A DNA stretch of 58,786 bases, taken from JADKIH01 sp031367345. Lineage in GTDB: Bacteria; Bacteroidota; Bacteroidia; AKYH767-A; 2013-40CM-41-45. This document shows positions 35,338 to 44,988 of the stretch, piece by piece (within the stretch, counting starts at the first letter, position 1; every line of letters starts with the position of its first letter). The stretch lies in contig JANLPR010000011.1 in the NCBI GenBank assembly GCA_031367345.1, positions 1 to 58,786 of the forward strand. Reading direction: 5' to 3'. The notes beneath the pieces are model-generated. The model had not been told where the DNA came from. It ran no database searches and was given only the letters and a program-made list of their open reading frames with translations. The translations under genes and the position numbers were made by a program.

Positions 35338-35646
35338 ATGGCCGAAAATCAAAATGACAAAAGCAATCTACAATCAGATAGCAAGTCGCACCTAGAGCAA
35401 ACGCAAGAGGGAAAGAAAAAAGAAGAAACCAATCCTAACAACCCAAAGGCGAACCAAAATAAGCAGGAGGATGAGCGGCAAGGTAACAATGAAAATGCCG
35501 GGTCAACTTCTGTTAAAGGCGAAACGAATACTTCTGTTAAAGACGAAGACGAAGACGAAGAGGAGGAAGAAGGAGAAGAGGACACGACTGATACAAAACC
35601 GTCTCAAAATGCGGGAAGTCAAAACAAAATGAAAGAAACAAAGTAA
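35338..35646 (+). CDS. Charged low-complexity stress protein (paralogue of 15,437)
   Basis: 102 aa, disordered, rich in Glu, Asn, Gln, Lys and Asp. Its first half (SDSKSHLEQTQEGKKKEETN, then PNNPKANQN) matches the protein encoded at 15,437. Its second half has an extreme acidic run (DEDEDEEEEEGEEDTTD) before a shared SQNAGSQN-type tail. Promoter, leader and terminator layout repeat those of the paralogue, so the whole transcription unit was duplicated. Possible hydrophilin-like or ion-buffering role, unproven. Confidence 0.75.
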   Translation: MAENQNDKSNLQSDSKSHLEQTQEGKKKEETNPNNPKANQNKQEDERQGNNENAGSTSVKGETNTSVKDEDEDEEEEEGEEDTTDTKPSQNAGSQNKMKETK

Positions 35647-35664
35647 TTGTATCTTTTAACGTAT

Positions 35665-35700
35665 GAAAAACGGGGGTAAGACTCCCGTTTTTCTTTTTTT
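35665..35700 (+). terminator. Rho-independent terminator
   Basis: Stem GAAAAACGGG (35,665-35,674) / CCCGTTTTTC (35,684-35,693), 9-nt loop, then an uninterrupted T run. Confidence 0.85.
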
Positions 35701-35714
35701 AAATAATTAGATAA

Positions 35715-35800
35715 GTGTGGATCATGTAACATATTTATAAAATAGTGTAACATGAATAATTTTAGGATAAGGTAGTTTTACTTAGTAATAATTTAATTAC
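35715..35800 (+). promoter_or_regulatory. AraC-type direct-repeat promoter, site 7
   Basis: First half-site GTGTGGATCATGTAAC (35,715-35,730); second GTGTAAC (35,745-35,751), offset 21 bp. The -7 box TAGTTTTA (35,773-35,780) begins 22 nt later. Inverted repeat GTAATAATTTAATTAC is at 35,785-35,800. Drives the gene at 35,820. Confidence 0.75.
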
Positions 35801-35819
35801 GAACTAAATTAAAATAAAA

Positions 35820-36191
35820 ATGAAAAAATTAATTTTAGCAAGCACAGCAATTATGCTTTCTTTTGCATCATTTGCTCAAACAGATTCAGCAAATAAAATG
35901 ATGAATCGTGATTTGATGAATAATGATAAAATGGATAATGGGATGAATCATCAAGGAATGGACAAATCGCATGGTAATGGAGTAATGATGATGAATGGAA
36001 AAATGATGATGGAGCAAAATGGGAAAATGACTATGATGAGCCATGACACTACAATGGCTAACGGAACAAAAGTTATGACCGATGGAACATGCATTAAAAA
36101 AGACGGCACAAAAATGACAATGAAAGAAGGGCAGCACATGGATATGTCAGGCAAAATGATGCCAATGAAAGAACCTGAAATGAAAAAATAA
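35820..36191 (+). CDS. Met/His-rich secreted protein (DUF6799-like)
   Basis: 123 aa with a clear signal peptide (LILASTAIMLSFASFAQ). The mature chain is about a fifth methionine, with several histidines (MNHQGMDKSHGNGVMMMNGK; MMSHDTTMANGTKVMTDGTC; KEGQHMDMSGKMMPMKEP). The MMMNGKMMM... / VMTDGTCIKKDGT units resemble the DUF6799 repeat found in periplasmic proteins. Met- and His-rich extracytoplasmic stretches often bind copper or silver; this would complement the Cys-rich copper protein at 15,886 under the same regulatory motif. Metal binding is inference. Confidence 0.8.
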   Translation: MKKLILASTAIMLSFASFAQTDSANKMMNRDLMNNDKMDNGMNHQGMDKSHGNGVMMMNGKMMMEQNGKMTMMSHDTTMANGTKVMTDGTCIKKDGTKMTMKEGQHMDMSGKMMPMKEPEMKK

Positions 36192-36773
36192 ATCCCTAAA
36201 AAGATCAATGTTCACAAATGGAAACGGGGATAAAAAATTTAGGGTCAAAGTATAAGTGATCTACTAAAAAAGACCAGTATGGTAATAGGTACAATCTAAC
36301 ATTATTTGATCGATGTGCTGACACCATCATTTTGTATAGTTATGTGTCCTTACTAAACATGGTTATTATGAGAAAAGCTGGAACAGGTCCCTTTGTACAA
36401 CTCAGAATTGAGGTAAAATATAGATGTTCAGGGTTCTCGTTACATAAAAATATTGTGATAAGGCGTACTTCAAAAGACAGGCGCGACACACTTGTTGTTT
36501 TCATTAAAGGAAAATAATACCTTCGTTATTATCCAGGAACACAATAGCAATCAGGTTTAAGTTATTGGTGAAATTTTATTTTACTAATAACTTAATTCAT
36601 TATCTTGTTTAATATTTTATTTGAGCTCAAGTAATACTAAACAAAATTCTCTCTGCTTTAAAAATAGAGAGGAAAAACTGATTTCTAAAATTCAACTCCA
36701 CCAAATTAAAAATAAAGGCGGGCAAATCAAAAATCCGATCAGAGTCGGGAAGCCAAAAGATAAGTAACACAAA
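36192..36773. other. Intergenic, no supported gene
   Basis: Contains a 61-codon frame (36,332-36,517) with no recognisable homology or ribosome-binding signal, not called. The rest is AT-rich; a promoter for 36,774 must lie here but no regulon site is seen. Confidence 0.35.
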
Positions 36774-37814
36774 ATGGAAAAACAAGGTAATCACCCAACC
36801 CCAGAGAGTATTATGCAAATTGGTACCGGATTTTGGGCTTCAAAAATTCTTTTAAGTGCAATAAATTTTCAATTATTTACACTTTTGGCGGAAAGGAAAA
36901 CGATGACTGCTCAGGAAATTAAAGCGCTGTTAAACTTTAAATGTACAGATAGAAACGTATTTGACTTTTTGGATGCGTTAGTTGTATTTAGTTTTTTAAG
37001 CCGTGAAGGGCTTTTGGAGACTGCCCAATACTCTAATAGTATGAATGCAGATTTTTTTCTGGATAAAAATAAACCAAGTTACATAGGAGGAATCTTGGAA
37101 ATGATGAATAATCGTTTGTACGGATTTTGGGGAAATCTTGAAGAAGGATTAATGACAGGTCAAGCACAGAATGAAGCAAAAACAGGAGAGGATTTTTTTG
37201 GTTTAATTTATCAGGATCCAAACAAATTAAAAGAGTTTGTAAATGCTATGAGTGGAATTCAAATGGGCAACTTTATGTCGTTTGCTAAAACATTTGATTT
37301 CTCAAAATATAAAACCTTAACCGATGTCGGAGGTTCCGCCGGATTGCTTTCAATTATGGTTGCAAAACATCAAGAGCATATGAGTTGTGTAACATTCGAT
37401 TTGCCGCAAGTGGAGCCTATTGCAAAATCTACCATTGATCAATTTAAATTGTCGGACCGTGTAAAAACCGTTGGCGGGAACTTTTTTGAAAATGAAATTC
37501 CAAAAGCTGATGTTGTAGTTATGGGAAATATACTTCATGATTGGGATGAAGAAAATAAAATTATGCTAATGAAAAAAGCATATGAAGCACTTCCGGAAGG
37601 TGGGGCATTTGTAGCAATTGAAGGTATAATTGATGATGAACGAAAGAAGAATGTTTTTGGAATGATGATGAGTTTGAATATGCTTATAGAAACAGGTAAA
37701 GGATTTGATTACACTTTTTCAGATTTTAATAAGTGGGCAAAAATTGTTGGATTCAAGTCGACCGCTATTATTCCATTAACAGGTCCATCAAGCGCAGCAA
37801 TAGCATACAAGTAA
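36774..37814 (+). CDS. SAM-dependent O-methyltransferase (hydroxyneurosporene/ASMT-like)
   Basis: 346 aa, full length. The N-terminal dimerisation domain is helical (ESIMQIGTGFWASKILLSAI, FNFKCTDRN-type winged-helix segment). The catalytic Rossmann domain has the SAM loop TLTDVGGSAGLLSIMVAKH (about residue 180), the acidic CVTFDLPQVEPIA, VGGNFFENEIPKADVVVMGNILHDWDEEN with the catalytic-site His in ILHDW, and a C-terminal EGGAFVAIEGIIDDER. Members methylate small hydroxylated compounds. It is far from the polyketide operon and no substrate can be named. Confidence 0.9.
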   Translation: MEKQGNHPTPESIMQIGTGFWASKILLSAINFQLFTLLAERKTMTAQEIKALLNFKCTDRNVFDFLDALVVFSFLSREGLLETAQYSNSMNADFFLDKNKPSYIGGILEMMNNRLYGFWGNLEEGLMTGQAQNEAKTGEDFFGLIYQDPNKLKEFVNAMSGIQMGNFMSFAKTFDFSKYKTLTDVGGSAGLLSIMVAKHQEHMSCVTFDLPQVEPIAKSTIDQFKLSDRVKTVGGNFFENEIPKADVVVMGNILHDWDEENKIMLMKKAYEALPEGGAFVAIEGIIDDERKKNVFGMMMSLNMLIETGKGFDYTFSDFNKWAKIVGFKSTAIIPLTGPSSAAIAYK

Positions 37815-38261
37815 AACTGTTGAACCTTATCTTATATTAGTAGTAGGTTTATTAAACTTTTTGCGAATTTGGGATGGAAGTATTTTAAAGGAATGAGTAA
37901 GCGAATAATTTAAAAGTAAATTGAGTTTTAGATTGAAAGTCGATAGTTATTATGAGGCCTTCCAACCTTACTTTTAAACTTCTTTGGTTCCTTGTTTCAA
38001 ATTTGAAATTGTCTACAACATTCCTATTTTGCAATGATGAGCATTGAAAAGACTTTCTGTTTTTTACTTTTGACAGGACATATGCGCACATTCGTTATTT
38101 TGGCTTCCTTATCCTCATGAAACTAAGAATGAATATGGTTTTTATTTGCTAATATTAGAAACAACAAGTAACTTAAACATCTTTGAAATACGTAAGAATA
38201 AAATTGAGCAGTTGTAACATAACCAAATACTTTGTGATTGTAAATCAACCATTTTTATAAA
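37815..38261. other. Intergenic, no gene seen
   Basis: AT-rich. A TACTTTGTG phrase (about 38,229) may be the -7 box of the NDH-2 gene. No regulon half-site pair is present. Confidence 0.35.
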
Positions 38262-39524
38262 ATGAAAAAGAAAGTAATAGTAATTGGAGGCGGATTTGCT
38301 GGGGTACAGCTTGTTAAAAATTTAGACAAAAATATTTTCGAGATCTTGTTATTGGACCGTTTGAACCATCATCAGTTTCAGCCTTTATTTTATCAAGTCG
38401 CTACTTCACAAATTGAACCATCCAGTATTTCATTTCCATTGCGTTATATATTCAATAAAACAAATTCAACGCAAATAAGGTTAGCTGAAGTAAAGTCAAT
38501 TAATTCTGCCGAACATAAAGTAGAAACAAACATCGGATCGTTTCACTACGATTATTTGATTATTGCTTCGGGGTGTAAAACTAATTTCTTCAATAATTTA
38601 TCAATCGAAAAAAATGCGTTTACACTCAAAACAACTTACGATGCAATTGAAATACGAAACCATATTATTACTGTCTTTGAAAAAATTCTGAACGCAAGTC
38701 CTGAAGAGAAAGAATATTTACTAAATCTGGTTATTGTTGGTGCCGGTCCAACCGGAGTTGAATTAGCTGGGGCATTCGCCGAAATAAAAAAAGAAGTATT
38801 GCCCAAAGATTACCCGGGTATTGATTTTTCTAAATTCGAAATTTATTTGATAGAGGGGAATAAAAATATTCTCAACAACATGAGCAATGCAGCGAAAATG
38901 GCATCATATTATTATCTTCAAAAGTTGGGAGTAAAAATTAAAACTGAAACGTATGTAAAGAGTTATGATGGAAAATTTGCGATACTTTCAAATAGTGAAA
39001 CTATTCCGTCATCTACAGTAATTTGGGCAGCAGGTGTAATAGGAAATAAAATTGATGGTATGCCTAATAGTTGCTGGGTTGCAAATAATAGAGTAATAGT
39101 TAGTAGATATAATCAAGTGAAAGGTTTTGAAAATATTTATGCAGTGGGTGATATTGCATATATGGAAACTCCAAAATATCCAAAAGGACATCCGCAAGTC
39201 GCTAATGTTGCCATCAATCAGGCCATATTATTAACTAAGAACCTAGCAAGAAAAGAAAGTGGAAAGCAATTAATGGAGTACGAATACAAAGACTTAGGTA
39301 CAATGGCAACTATTGGACGTAATAAAGCTGTTGTTGATTTACCCTTTATAAAATTCAAAGGTTATTTTGCCTGGGTAGTATGGATGTTTTTGCATCTAAT
39401 GCTCATTCTTAGCGTCAGAAATAAATTAATCATTTTTATAAACTGGGCTTGGAGTTATGTAACTAAAAATAGCTCACTACGACTAATTCTTCGATCAGAC
39501 AAACAAAATGATTTGAACAAATGA
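38262..39524 (+). CDS. ndh: Type II NADH dehydrogenase (NDH-2)
   Basis: 420 aa. Two Rossmann motifs are clear: VIVIGGGFAGVQLVKNL for FAD at the N-terminus and VIVGAGPTGVELAGAFAE for NADH (about residue 160). Also seen are HHQFQPLFYQVAT (the quinone-site region), VIWAAGV, and FENIYAVGDIAYME for the second FAD contact. The C-terminal helix (FAWVVWMFLHLMLILSVRNKLIIFINWAWSY) is the membrane-binding segment. It transfers electrons from NADH to quinone without pumping protons. Single-gene unit. Confidence 0.93.
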   Translation: MKKKVIVIGGGFAGVQLVKNLDKNIFEILLLDRLNHHQFQPLFYQVATSQIEPSSISFPLRYIFNKTNSTQIRLAEVKSINSAEHKVETNIGSFHYDYLIIASGCKTNFFNNLSIEKNAFTLKTTYDAIEIRNHIITVFEKILNASPEEKEYLLNLVIVGAGPTGVELAGAFAEIKKEVLPKDYPGIDFSKFEIYLIEGNKNILNNMSNAAKMASYYYLQKLGVKIKTETYVKSYDGKFAILSNSETIPSSTVIWAAGVIGNKIDGMPNSCWVANNRVIVSRYNQVKGFENIYAVGDIAYMETPKYPKGHPQVANVAINQAILLTKNLARKESGKQLMEYEYKDLGTMATIGRNKAVVDLPFIKFKGYFAWVVWMFLHLMLILSVRNKLIIFINWAWSYVTKNSSLRLILRSDKQNDLNK

Positions 39525-39754
39525 AACGACTCCGGAAAAATGAGAATAGGTTGAAGTGAAAGTGTAGTTTCCAAAATAATAAAGTACAAGTGTTTTGTTA
39601 TATTTCGGTTGGAAGTTTGAAGAAGCGTGCTAGTCGGATTTTGGTTCTGACAATTTAACTTAATTGAAAATGGACGCTATGTTAAAAAGGAGTAGAATTC
39701 TTAAAAAACAGCTCAGACACCACTATCAATTTTTGCACTCGGTTATCCGACACG

Positions 39755-40297
39755 ATGCATGTATGCAGAAAAAATTTAGGCAACGGTACACTACTTACTT
39801 CGCTATGGAATTTAAAAACCGGAGAGATTTCATTGTATTTCTATCATGATTACAAACATGTTGTTCCGTTCAATTTAAAAGATGAATTGGAAAAGGGCGA
39901 TCAGTTCATGGAAATTTCTAAACTGTTCTCTCCTAATATAGAATTTCAGAAACTAAGGAGCATAGTAACTCCACAAACCAATCGGTCTATGAGTTTGCTT
40001 TTGAATATATGTAGCGTAGTTCTTTTATTTTCCGGCTTATTTTTTTTCATTACTTATTTTATTAAAAGAAAATCATCAAACTATTCATTTGTAAAATTGG
40101 TATTGGTTGCATTAAGTGCAATCTTGTTTTTTTATATCTTGGTACTTCGTCTAAATATTGCTATTTTTTATTTGGAAGCACCATTTCAGGAATATAAATT
40201 TACAATGCAAACCGTGGCTGCATATATTCCATTTTTATTATTGTTATTAATAATTCCGGTAATACGATTCAACTTGAAAATATTTAAAGAAAATTAG
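39755..40297 (+). pseudogene. C-terminal remnant of a membrane-anchored hydrolase-like protein
   Basis: About 180 codons. The N-terminal part (NGTLLTSLWNLKTGEISLYF, then YHDYKHVVPFNLKDELEKG) resembles the end of secreted C45/Ntn-type amide hydrolases, where this strand region closes the catalytic domain. Three hydrophobic helices follow (SLLLNICSVVLLFSGLFFFI; LVLVALSAILFFYIL; YIPFLLLLLIIPVI). No signal peptide or catalytic N-terminal half is present, and the upstream sequence is a different frame, so the 5' part has been lost. The C45 link is tentative. Confidence 0.5.
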
Positions 40298-40912
40298 TGG
40301 TGGTTTATTTCAAAGTTGTTATTTACTTTCACAAACATAACGTACCTAACTTTAATGATTCTGTTTACTTACTGGGGATTGTATACTATTTTCAGCTAGT
40401 ATTTTAATTGATTTTTTTTATTTTTCATCTAGGTAATTTTAATGAATATTATCTTTAACGCTTAGCTTTATACGATAAATAAATCTATGCGTTAAAACGA
40501 AAAATTAGTTTACAAATGTTTTAATAACTACAATGAGAATTAAAAATATTTTGATATTTTGGATAATGGAGATTCTGATTTATGGATGTTCTTATGTTCA
40601 CGATTAATAATTCAGTGCATATCAGGATTTTTCTATGCGCCGAGACTTTCTGCATTGTAGAAAAGTATTTTTTAGTTTATACTTTCCGTTAAATTTCCAA
40701 AGTATAAGTCATTACCTAAAAGTCGAAGCCTAACCGAAAGTAATTGCCTTTTGACGAATGTTTATCAGCTACAATAAAACAATTGCTCAAAAAGTCTCCT
40801 TTATTTTAATGGCTTTGTATTTAAATTTATCCGAAAGAATTTCTTTTAGGCCAGTGAAGGATTGCGAAAGCTGTGTCGTCTAAAGTAAAATAGACTAGCT
40901 AAAATCAAAAAA
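40298..40912. other. Intergenic, mostly featureless
   Basis: A 24-codon frame at about 40,533-40,607 (MRIKNILIFWIMEILIYGCS...) resembles a truncated lipoprotein signal and may be a remnant. Nothing else is supported. Confidence 0.3.
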
Positions 40913-42289
40913 ATGATCAAAAAAATTCTCTTCGTATCTTTTCTTTTAGGAAGTAGTTTGTGTAATGCACAAACGAATCCGGCCATCACAAAATGGCTTT
41001 TTAACACCACAGGAATCACCGGCCGTCATTACATGACTGGTAATCCTATACCGATAGCTGATGCAACACTTGCAAATGTTCAACAAGTGAGTTACACTAC
41101 TACCGATTCCTACGTATCGGCAACCGGAATACCTTCGCATATTACTGGACCATATTCATTGGGTGCAGTATCAGTAGCTCTGAGTAATAACTATGTTTTC
41201 AAAATTCCTTTGAATCCTGTAGCAAATACTGGAGTGCTCACTAGCGTAGGTATGGGTGCAATTGCAGTTTTTATTGATGGTACAGTGGCGTATAATAATC
41301 GTGATGCAGCTACATATAACAATGCAGGTAACTGGCATCAAAATGCTGTTTATTTTGAAAACCTTGGTTTTGATTGTGCACACGGACATCCCGGCCCTAT
41401 GACATCAGACTATCATGCGCATCAAAATCCGACAGCGTTCAATTTTTCTTCAATGCCAACGAGTAGTGTTTGTAATGTTTATTTAGCCGATGGTTTATAT
41501 GTTCCCGATAGCTCGCAACATGGACCATTGATTGGATTTGCTTCTGATGGTTTTCCAATTTATGGTGCTTATGGATATTCAGATCCACTCGATACATTAA
41601 GCGAGATTAAAAGAATGACTTCAAGTTATCACTTAAGAAACATTACATCCAGAACAACTTTACCAAGTGGAACAGCTGCTGTTGGTCCAACATTTACACA
41701 AATGATCACTTCGATGTTACCGGGTTCTACACCACTGCCTGCAGTGTTAGGAGCATATTCAGAAGATTTTGAATTTGTTTCCGGTTCCGGCGATCTTGAT
41801 GTGCATAACGGACGCTTTTGCAAAACACCTGAATATCCCAATGGAATTTATTGTTATTTTTCAACTATAGATAGTCTGAATAATCCGGTGTATCCTTATT
41901 TGATTGGCGATACTTACTATGGTGAAAGTGCCATAACTGGAGGTCCGGGAGGAGGCAATGGTTATTCACACGCTACTATTCCGTCAGGAGCTACGCAATA
42001 CAATCCAACTACCGCTATTAAAAATGTAGATGAAAATAGTTTGGCTGTAAATGTTTATACAAGTACCGATAAAGAATTGCTGGTAGTTCAATCTTCGATA
42101 TATCAGCCGTTTGATAGAACAGTTAAATTAATAAACATTTCAGGTCAGATAATTCAGACGAGTGTGTTGTATCAGGGAAGTACGATGTGTTATTTTAATT
42201 TACAAACTGTATATCCGGGAGTTTATTTAGTACAAGTGTCATTTGGAAACAAATCGATTGTAAAAAAAGTATTTGTTCAACCGAATTAA
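40913..42289 (+). CDS. Secreted YHYH-domain protein with T9SS sorting domain
   Basis: 458 aa with a signal peptide (ILFVSFLLGSSLCNAQ). The YHYH domain is spread over residues about 130-340: GHPGPMTSDYHAHQNPTAFN (the DYHAH form of the YHYH motif), YVPDSSQHGPLIGFASDGFPIYGAYGY, DLDVHNGRFCKTPEYPNGIYCYF, and YPYLIGDTYYGE. The conserved His residues suggest metal binding. A sorting domain ends the protein (VKLINISGQIIQTSVL ... VYLVQVSFGNKSIVKKVFVQ). The family's biochemical role is unknown; in other genomes it accompanies metal- or sulfur-related genes. Confidence 0.88.
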   Translation: MIKKILFVSFLLGSSLCNAQTNPAITKWLFNTTGITGRHYMTGNPIPIADATLANVQQVSYTTTDSYVSATGIPSHITGPYSLGAVSVALSNNYVFKIPLNPVANTGVLTSVGMGAIAVFIDGTVAYNNRDAATYNNAGNWHQNAVYFENLGFDCAHGHPGPMTSDYHAHQNPTAFNFSSMPTSSVCNVYLADGLYVPDSSQHGPLIGFASDGFPIYGAYGYSDPLDTLSEIKRMTSSYHLRNITSRTTLPSGTAAVGPTFTQMITSMLPGSTPLPAVLGAYSEDFEFVSGSGDLDVHNGRFCKTPEYPNGIYCYFSTIDSLNNPVYPYLIGDTYYGESAITGGPGGGNGYSHATIPSGATQYNPTTAIKNVDENSLAVNVYTSTDKELLVVQSSIYQPFDRTVKLINISGQIIQTSVLYQGSTMCYFNLQTVYPGVYLVQVSFGNKSIVKKVFVQPN

Positions 42290-42437
42290 TTCAAATGATT
42301 TTTTTAAAATTGGCATTAAAGAATTTATAAAACAAGTTGAATAACGCAAAACAAATTTTAATGCGATCATCAATTTGAAAATTGTTTGCTGATAATAAGA
42401 AATAGATCAAAAATAAATTTGGGACTAATTGAAATCT

Positions 42438-42470
42438 AAAAAGTCCCGTCGTAAGGCGGGACTTTTTTTG
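42438..42470 (+). terminator. Bidirectional Rho-independent terminator
   Basis: Stem AAAAAGTCCCG / CGGGACTTTTT with a GTAAG loop region (42,439-42,466), T-tract on both sides. It lies about 150 bp after the YHYH gene. Confidence 0.8.
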
Positions 42471-42821
42471 TGGAAAAAACAAATCGATTGATTGAGTATG
42501 ATTTTTCAATTGAGGTAGTGTGATAGAGAAGCCACAAGCACAAAAGGAAGCAAGATGGCCGGTTATTAAGAAAGCATTTACCAGCTATCATGGATAGAAA
42601 GACTTTATTTGCGTTTTTTACAGAGTTTGTTAAATTGTGAATGGTAAAAAGTAGAAAAAATGCTTTAGATTTCTTGATGCGATTTGATGAAATTCGAAGT
42701 AATTTGGACTAAAATGAAATTAGCAAAAAGGGTTTGGAGTTTGCTCAAAAATTAGTAGTATTGTATAGGCGGCTAAAAGAATTTGGAAAGTAGATCGTCT
42801 TTATTTTTAACACTTACCATT
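42471..42821. other. Intergenic, no gene seen
   Basis: No supported frame. The leader of the SnoaL/NTF2-like gene lies at its right end. Confidence 0.35.
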
Positions 42822-43190
42822 ATGGAAAAGCTATTTATTGAGCTTGAAAATCGTTGGATGACAGCTTGGAAAAACAAAGATGTTGAAACGGCCAGGAAAA
42901 TACTTTCGGATGATTTTACATTGACCAGCTCATTGTCAAGCGGTGCACTAGTCGACAAAGAAGATTGGCTTTCGAAACTGAAAGTGTATGATTGTAAAGA
43001 TTTCCGTTTCGATAAAATTCAAGTTCGGATCTATGAAAACACCTCGGTGGTAAATAGTTGGTTTCATCAAGATGCCACTGCAAATGGCAAAGATTGGAGT
43101 GGCGATTTTTTAATTACAGACGTGTGGGTTAAGAAAAAAGATGAATGGCAAGTGGTATCAAGACACGCAAGTTGGTTGCAGATAAAATAA
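42822..43190 (+). CDS. NTF2-like (DUF4440/SnoaL) protein
   Basis: 122 aa from ATG 42,822 (MEKLFIELENRWMTAWKNKD), chosen over an upstream TTG that would add 13 atypical residues. The cone-shaped NTF2 fold is shown by the first helix ELENRWMTAWKNKDVETARKILSDDFTL, the strand YENTSVVNSWFHQDATANGKDWSGDFLITDVWVKKKDEWQVVSRHASWL. Proteins of this type bind small hydrophobic ligands or act as simple enzymes; the function here is unknown. Confidence 0.82.
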   Translation: MEKLFIELENRWMTAWKNKDVETARKILSDDFTLTSSLSSGALVDKEDWLSKLKVYDCKDFRFDKIQVRIYENTSVVNSWFHQDATANGKDWSGDFLITDVWVKKKDEWQVVSRHASWLQIK

Positions 43191-43369
43191 AGTTTGCACT
43201 TCGAAAAGGTTGTTGATTATTTTTAAGAGATGTTTAAATTTTAAAAAATGTTAACAGAGAAATACTTTAAAAGAAAACAAAATTAAAATTTAAAAGCGGA
43301 GTTCAGAAACCGGAAGTAAAACGAGGCGGAACCGAAAAGCCAAATGAGTAGGAGCTAAATAAAAAGATC

Positions 43370-43645
43370 ATGCCTAAGTATGTAATTGAAAGAGAAATAC
43401 CCGGAGCCGGAAAACTAACTGCCGAGCAATTGAAAGGAATTTCACAAACATCTTGTGGAGTGTTAAGTAAAATGGGTCCGGAAATTCAGTGGGTTCATAG
43501 TTATGTAGTGGCTAATAAAATCTATTGTGTTTACATTGCACCGAACGAAGAAATGGTTCGTGAGCATGCAAAGCAAGGTGGTTTTCCGGCAAATTCAGTG
43601 AGTGAAGTATCGGCAATTATTGATCCTACAACAGCCGAGTACTAA
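43370..43645 (+). CDS. DUF4242 (nickel-binding-like) protein
   Basis: 91 aa, a single ferredoxin-like domain: KYVIEREIPGAGKLTAEQLKGISQTSCGVLSKMGPEIQWVHSYVVANKIYCVYIAPNEEMVREHAKQGGFPANSVSEV. The IERE...WVHSYV...HAKQGGFP pattern is typical of DUF4242, some members of which bind nickel through His and Glu. It is complete and monocistronic. Confidence 0.85.
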   Translation: MPKYVIEREIPGAGKLTAEQLKGISQTSCGVLSKMGPEIQWVHSYVVANKIYCVYIAPNEEMVREHAKQGGFPANSVSEVSAIIDPTTAEY

Positions 43646-44127
43646 TGTAGGAGGAGTGGTGAATTGAATTTCATCAATAAGTTAGTTGAATTATCATTGT
43701 TATTACCATATTGAATTATTAGATTTCTATATGGTTGGTGGAGATGATTTGAAGTTTTTAAGAGAACGGCTGATTGGTTTGATTTTAAAATATAACATCT
43801 AAATTATTTTATGAAGCTTTGGAAATAAATCCATTTAAGCCTTATAAAATATTGAAAAGTCAAAAATGTTGAAGGTTCTATTGTAGATTGTATTGAAATT
43901 TGAAATCTTGAGCTATTTTAATAATCGAAATTAAAGTTGAAAAAATAACATTAGCATTAAGTAGTGGTAGTTTAAAGAATATAATATGTATTCTTAGTTT
44001 TTGTTTAATGAGAATCTGTATTTATGAATAGTATTAAGGATATTATTGAAAAAAGCATTATGAAAACTTGCCCTTGAATATCAATTTCAAACTATTTAGT
44101 AACTGTTTCAAATTAAAATAATTTATT
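43646..44127. other. Intergenic, no gene seen
   Basis: Very AT-rich, no supported frame, repeat or regulon site. The only event is the start of the nonsense-broken gene at 44,128. Confidence 0.4.
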
Positions 44128-44559
44128 ATGAAAAGCCACATAATTTTAGTTTTATTTTTTTGTTTTTGCCAGCATTGCTACTCATAATGGACACAATGCA
44201 ATGGACCATCTGGAGGTTACGTAATTTGTTTAAAAGAGAACCGCGTTACACAATCTCTTTTCGCCTCGCTTAATACCGGAGTACTGTATCGTTATAAAAA
44301 AAATGCTAGCGAATGGGAAAGTTTGTATAATAATACTCCAACTCCTGACCATTTAATTCAAAAAATGAGAATGGTGGATTCAATACTTTACGGAACTACA
44401 CTCTCTGGATTATATATATCTATTGACGATGGCGATAGTTGGAGTAATGTATTCGTAGATTCAGCATTTTCGTGGACCAATGTTCTTTTTTGTCGAGACA
44501 GTATTATTGCAGTAACAGGTTCTCAACACACAAAGGAAATTTATTGTTGTACTAGATGA
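44128..44559 (+). pseudogene. Secreted BNR/photosystem-stability-like beta-propeller fragment
   Basis: From ATG 44,128 the frame encodes a signal peptide (HIILVLFFCFCQHCYS), meets TAA at 44,185-44,187 where a Gln codon CAA is expected (S*WTQCNGPSGGYV), and then stays open to 44,559. Blades such as SLFASLNTGVLYRYKKNASE and LYGTTLSGLYISIDDGDSWS show the GLYxSxDxGxSW BNR signature. Only about two blades remain; a full protein would have several hundred residues. Both the nonsense codon and the 3' truncation mark it as dead. Confidence 0.75.
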
Positions 44560-44902
44560 TTGAAAACAAAATAAAGTTATATGCACTAAAAAACTAGGTA
44601 GGCGCAAGGCTAGTGTTGTCTACATTTATATAAATTAACGAGAAGATATCGATCTGAAAATTTTTAAATGAATGATAATCGAATCATTAAAGAAAAAGCA
44701 GATTGCGTCAGTACTGTAAATTGCCGCACTTACGAATCTATCATTACTTAATTCCACCTTCTCTTTTCTATTAATAAATATTCCATCCAACTGTATTCGA
44801 AAACGAATTATTTTTTCCTTGAATTCGTTTATCTATTTTTCAAACGAGCAGTTCGTTTTTTCTACCAAACTTGAATGGTAGAAATGGCTTCACAGCTGAA
44901 AA
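44560..44902. other. Intergenic with IS-like phrase
   Basis: Contains the left copy (about 44,750-44,785) of an ACTTAATnCCACCTTCTC...TTCTATTAAT phrase repeated at 46,090. No gene seen. Confidence 0.35.
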
Positions 44903-44988
44903 GTATGAATCATGCAACATTTATATAAAGTTATGTAACGATTATGCTGTTGATACGGATCACATTTGTATCGTAACACCAATGTTAC
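44903..44988 (+). promoter_or_regulatory. AraC-type direct-repeat promoter, site 8
   Basis: First half-site GTATGAATCATGCAAC (44,903-44,918); second ATGTAAC (44,933-44,939), offset 21 bp. The -7 box CACATTTG (44,961-44,968) begins 22 nt later. Inverted repeat GTAACACCAATGTTAC is at 44,973-44,988. Drives the gene at 45,006 and excludes starts further upstream. Confidence 0.75.

Noticed and set aside
36332..36517. 61-codon frame between the Met-rich protein and the methyltransferase
   Set aside because: No recognisable family, no supporting leader, and no operon context; kept only as an intergenic note.
3669..44187. Reassignment of TAA as a sense codon
   Set aside because: Three in-frame TAA codons tempted this idea, but dozens of intact genes end cleanly at TAA, and the affected genes carry other lesions too.
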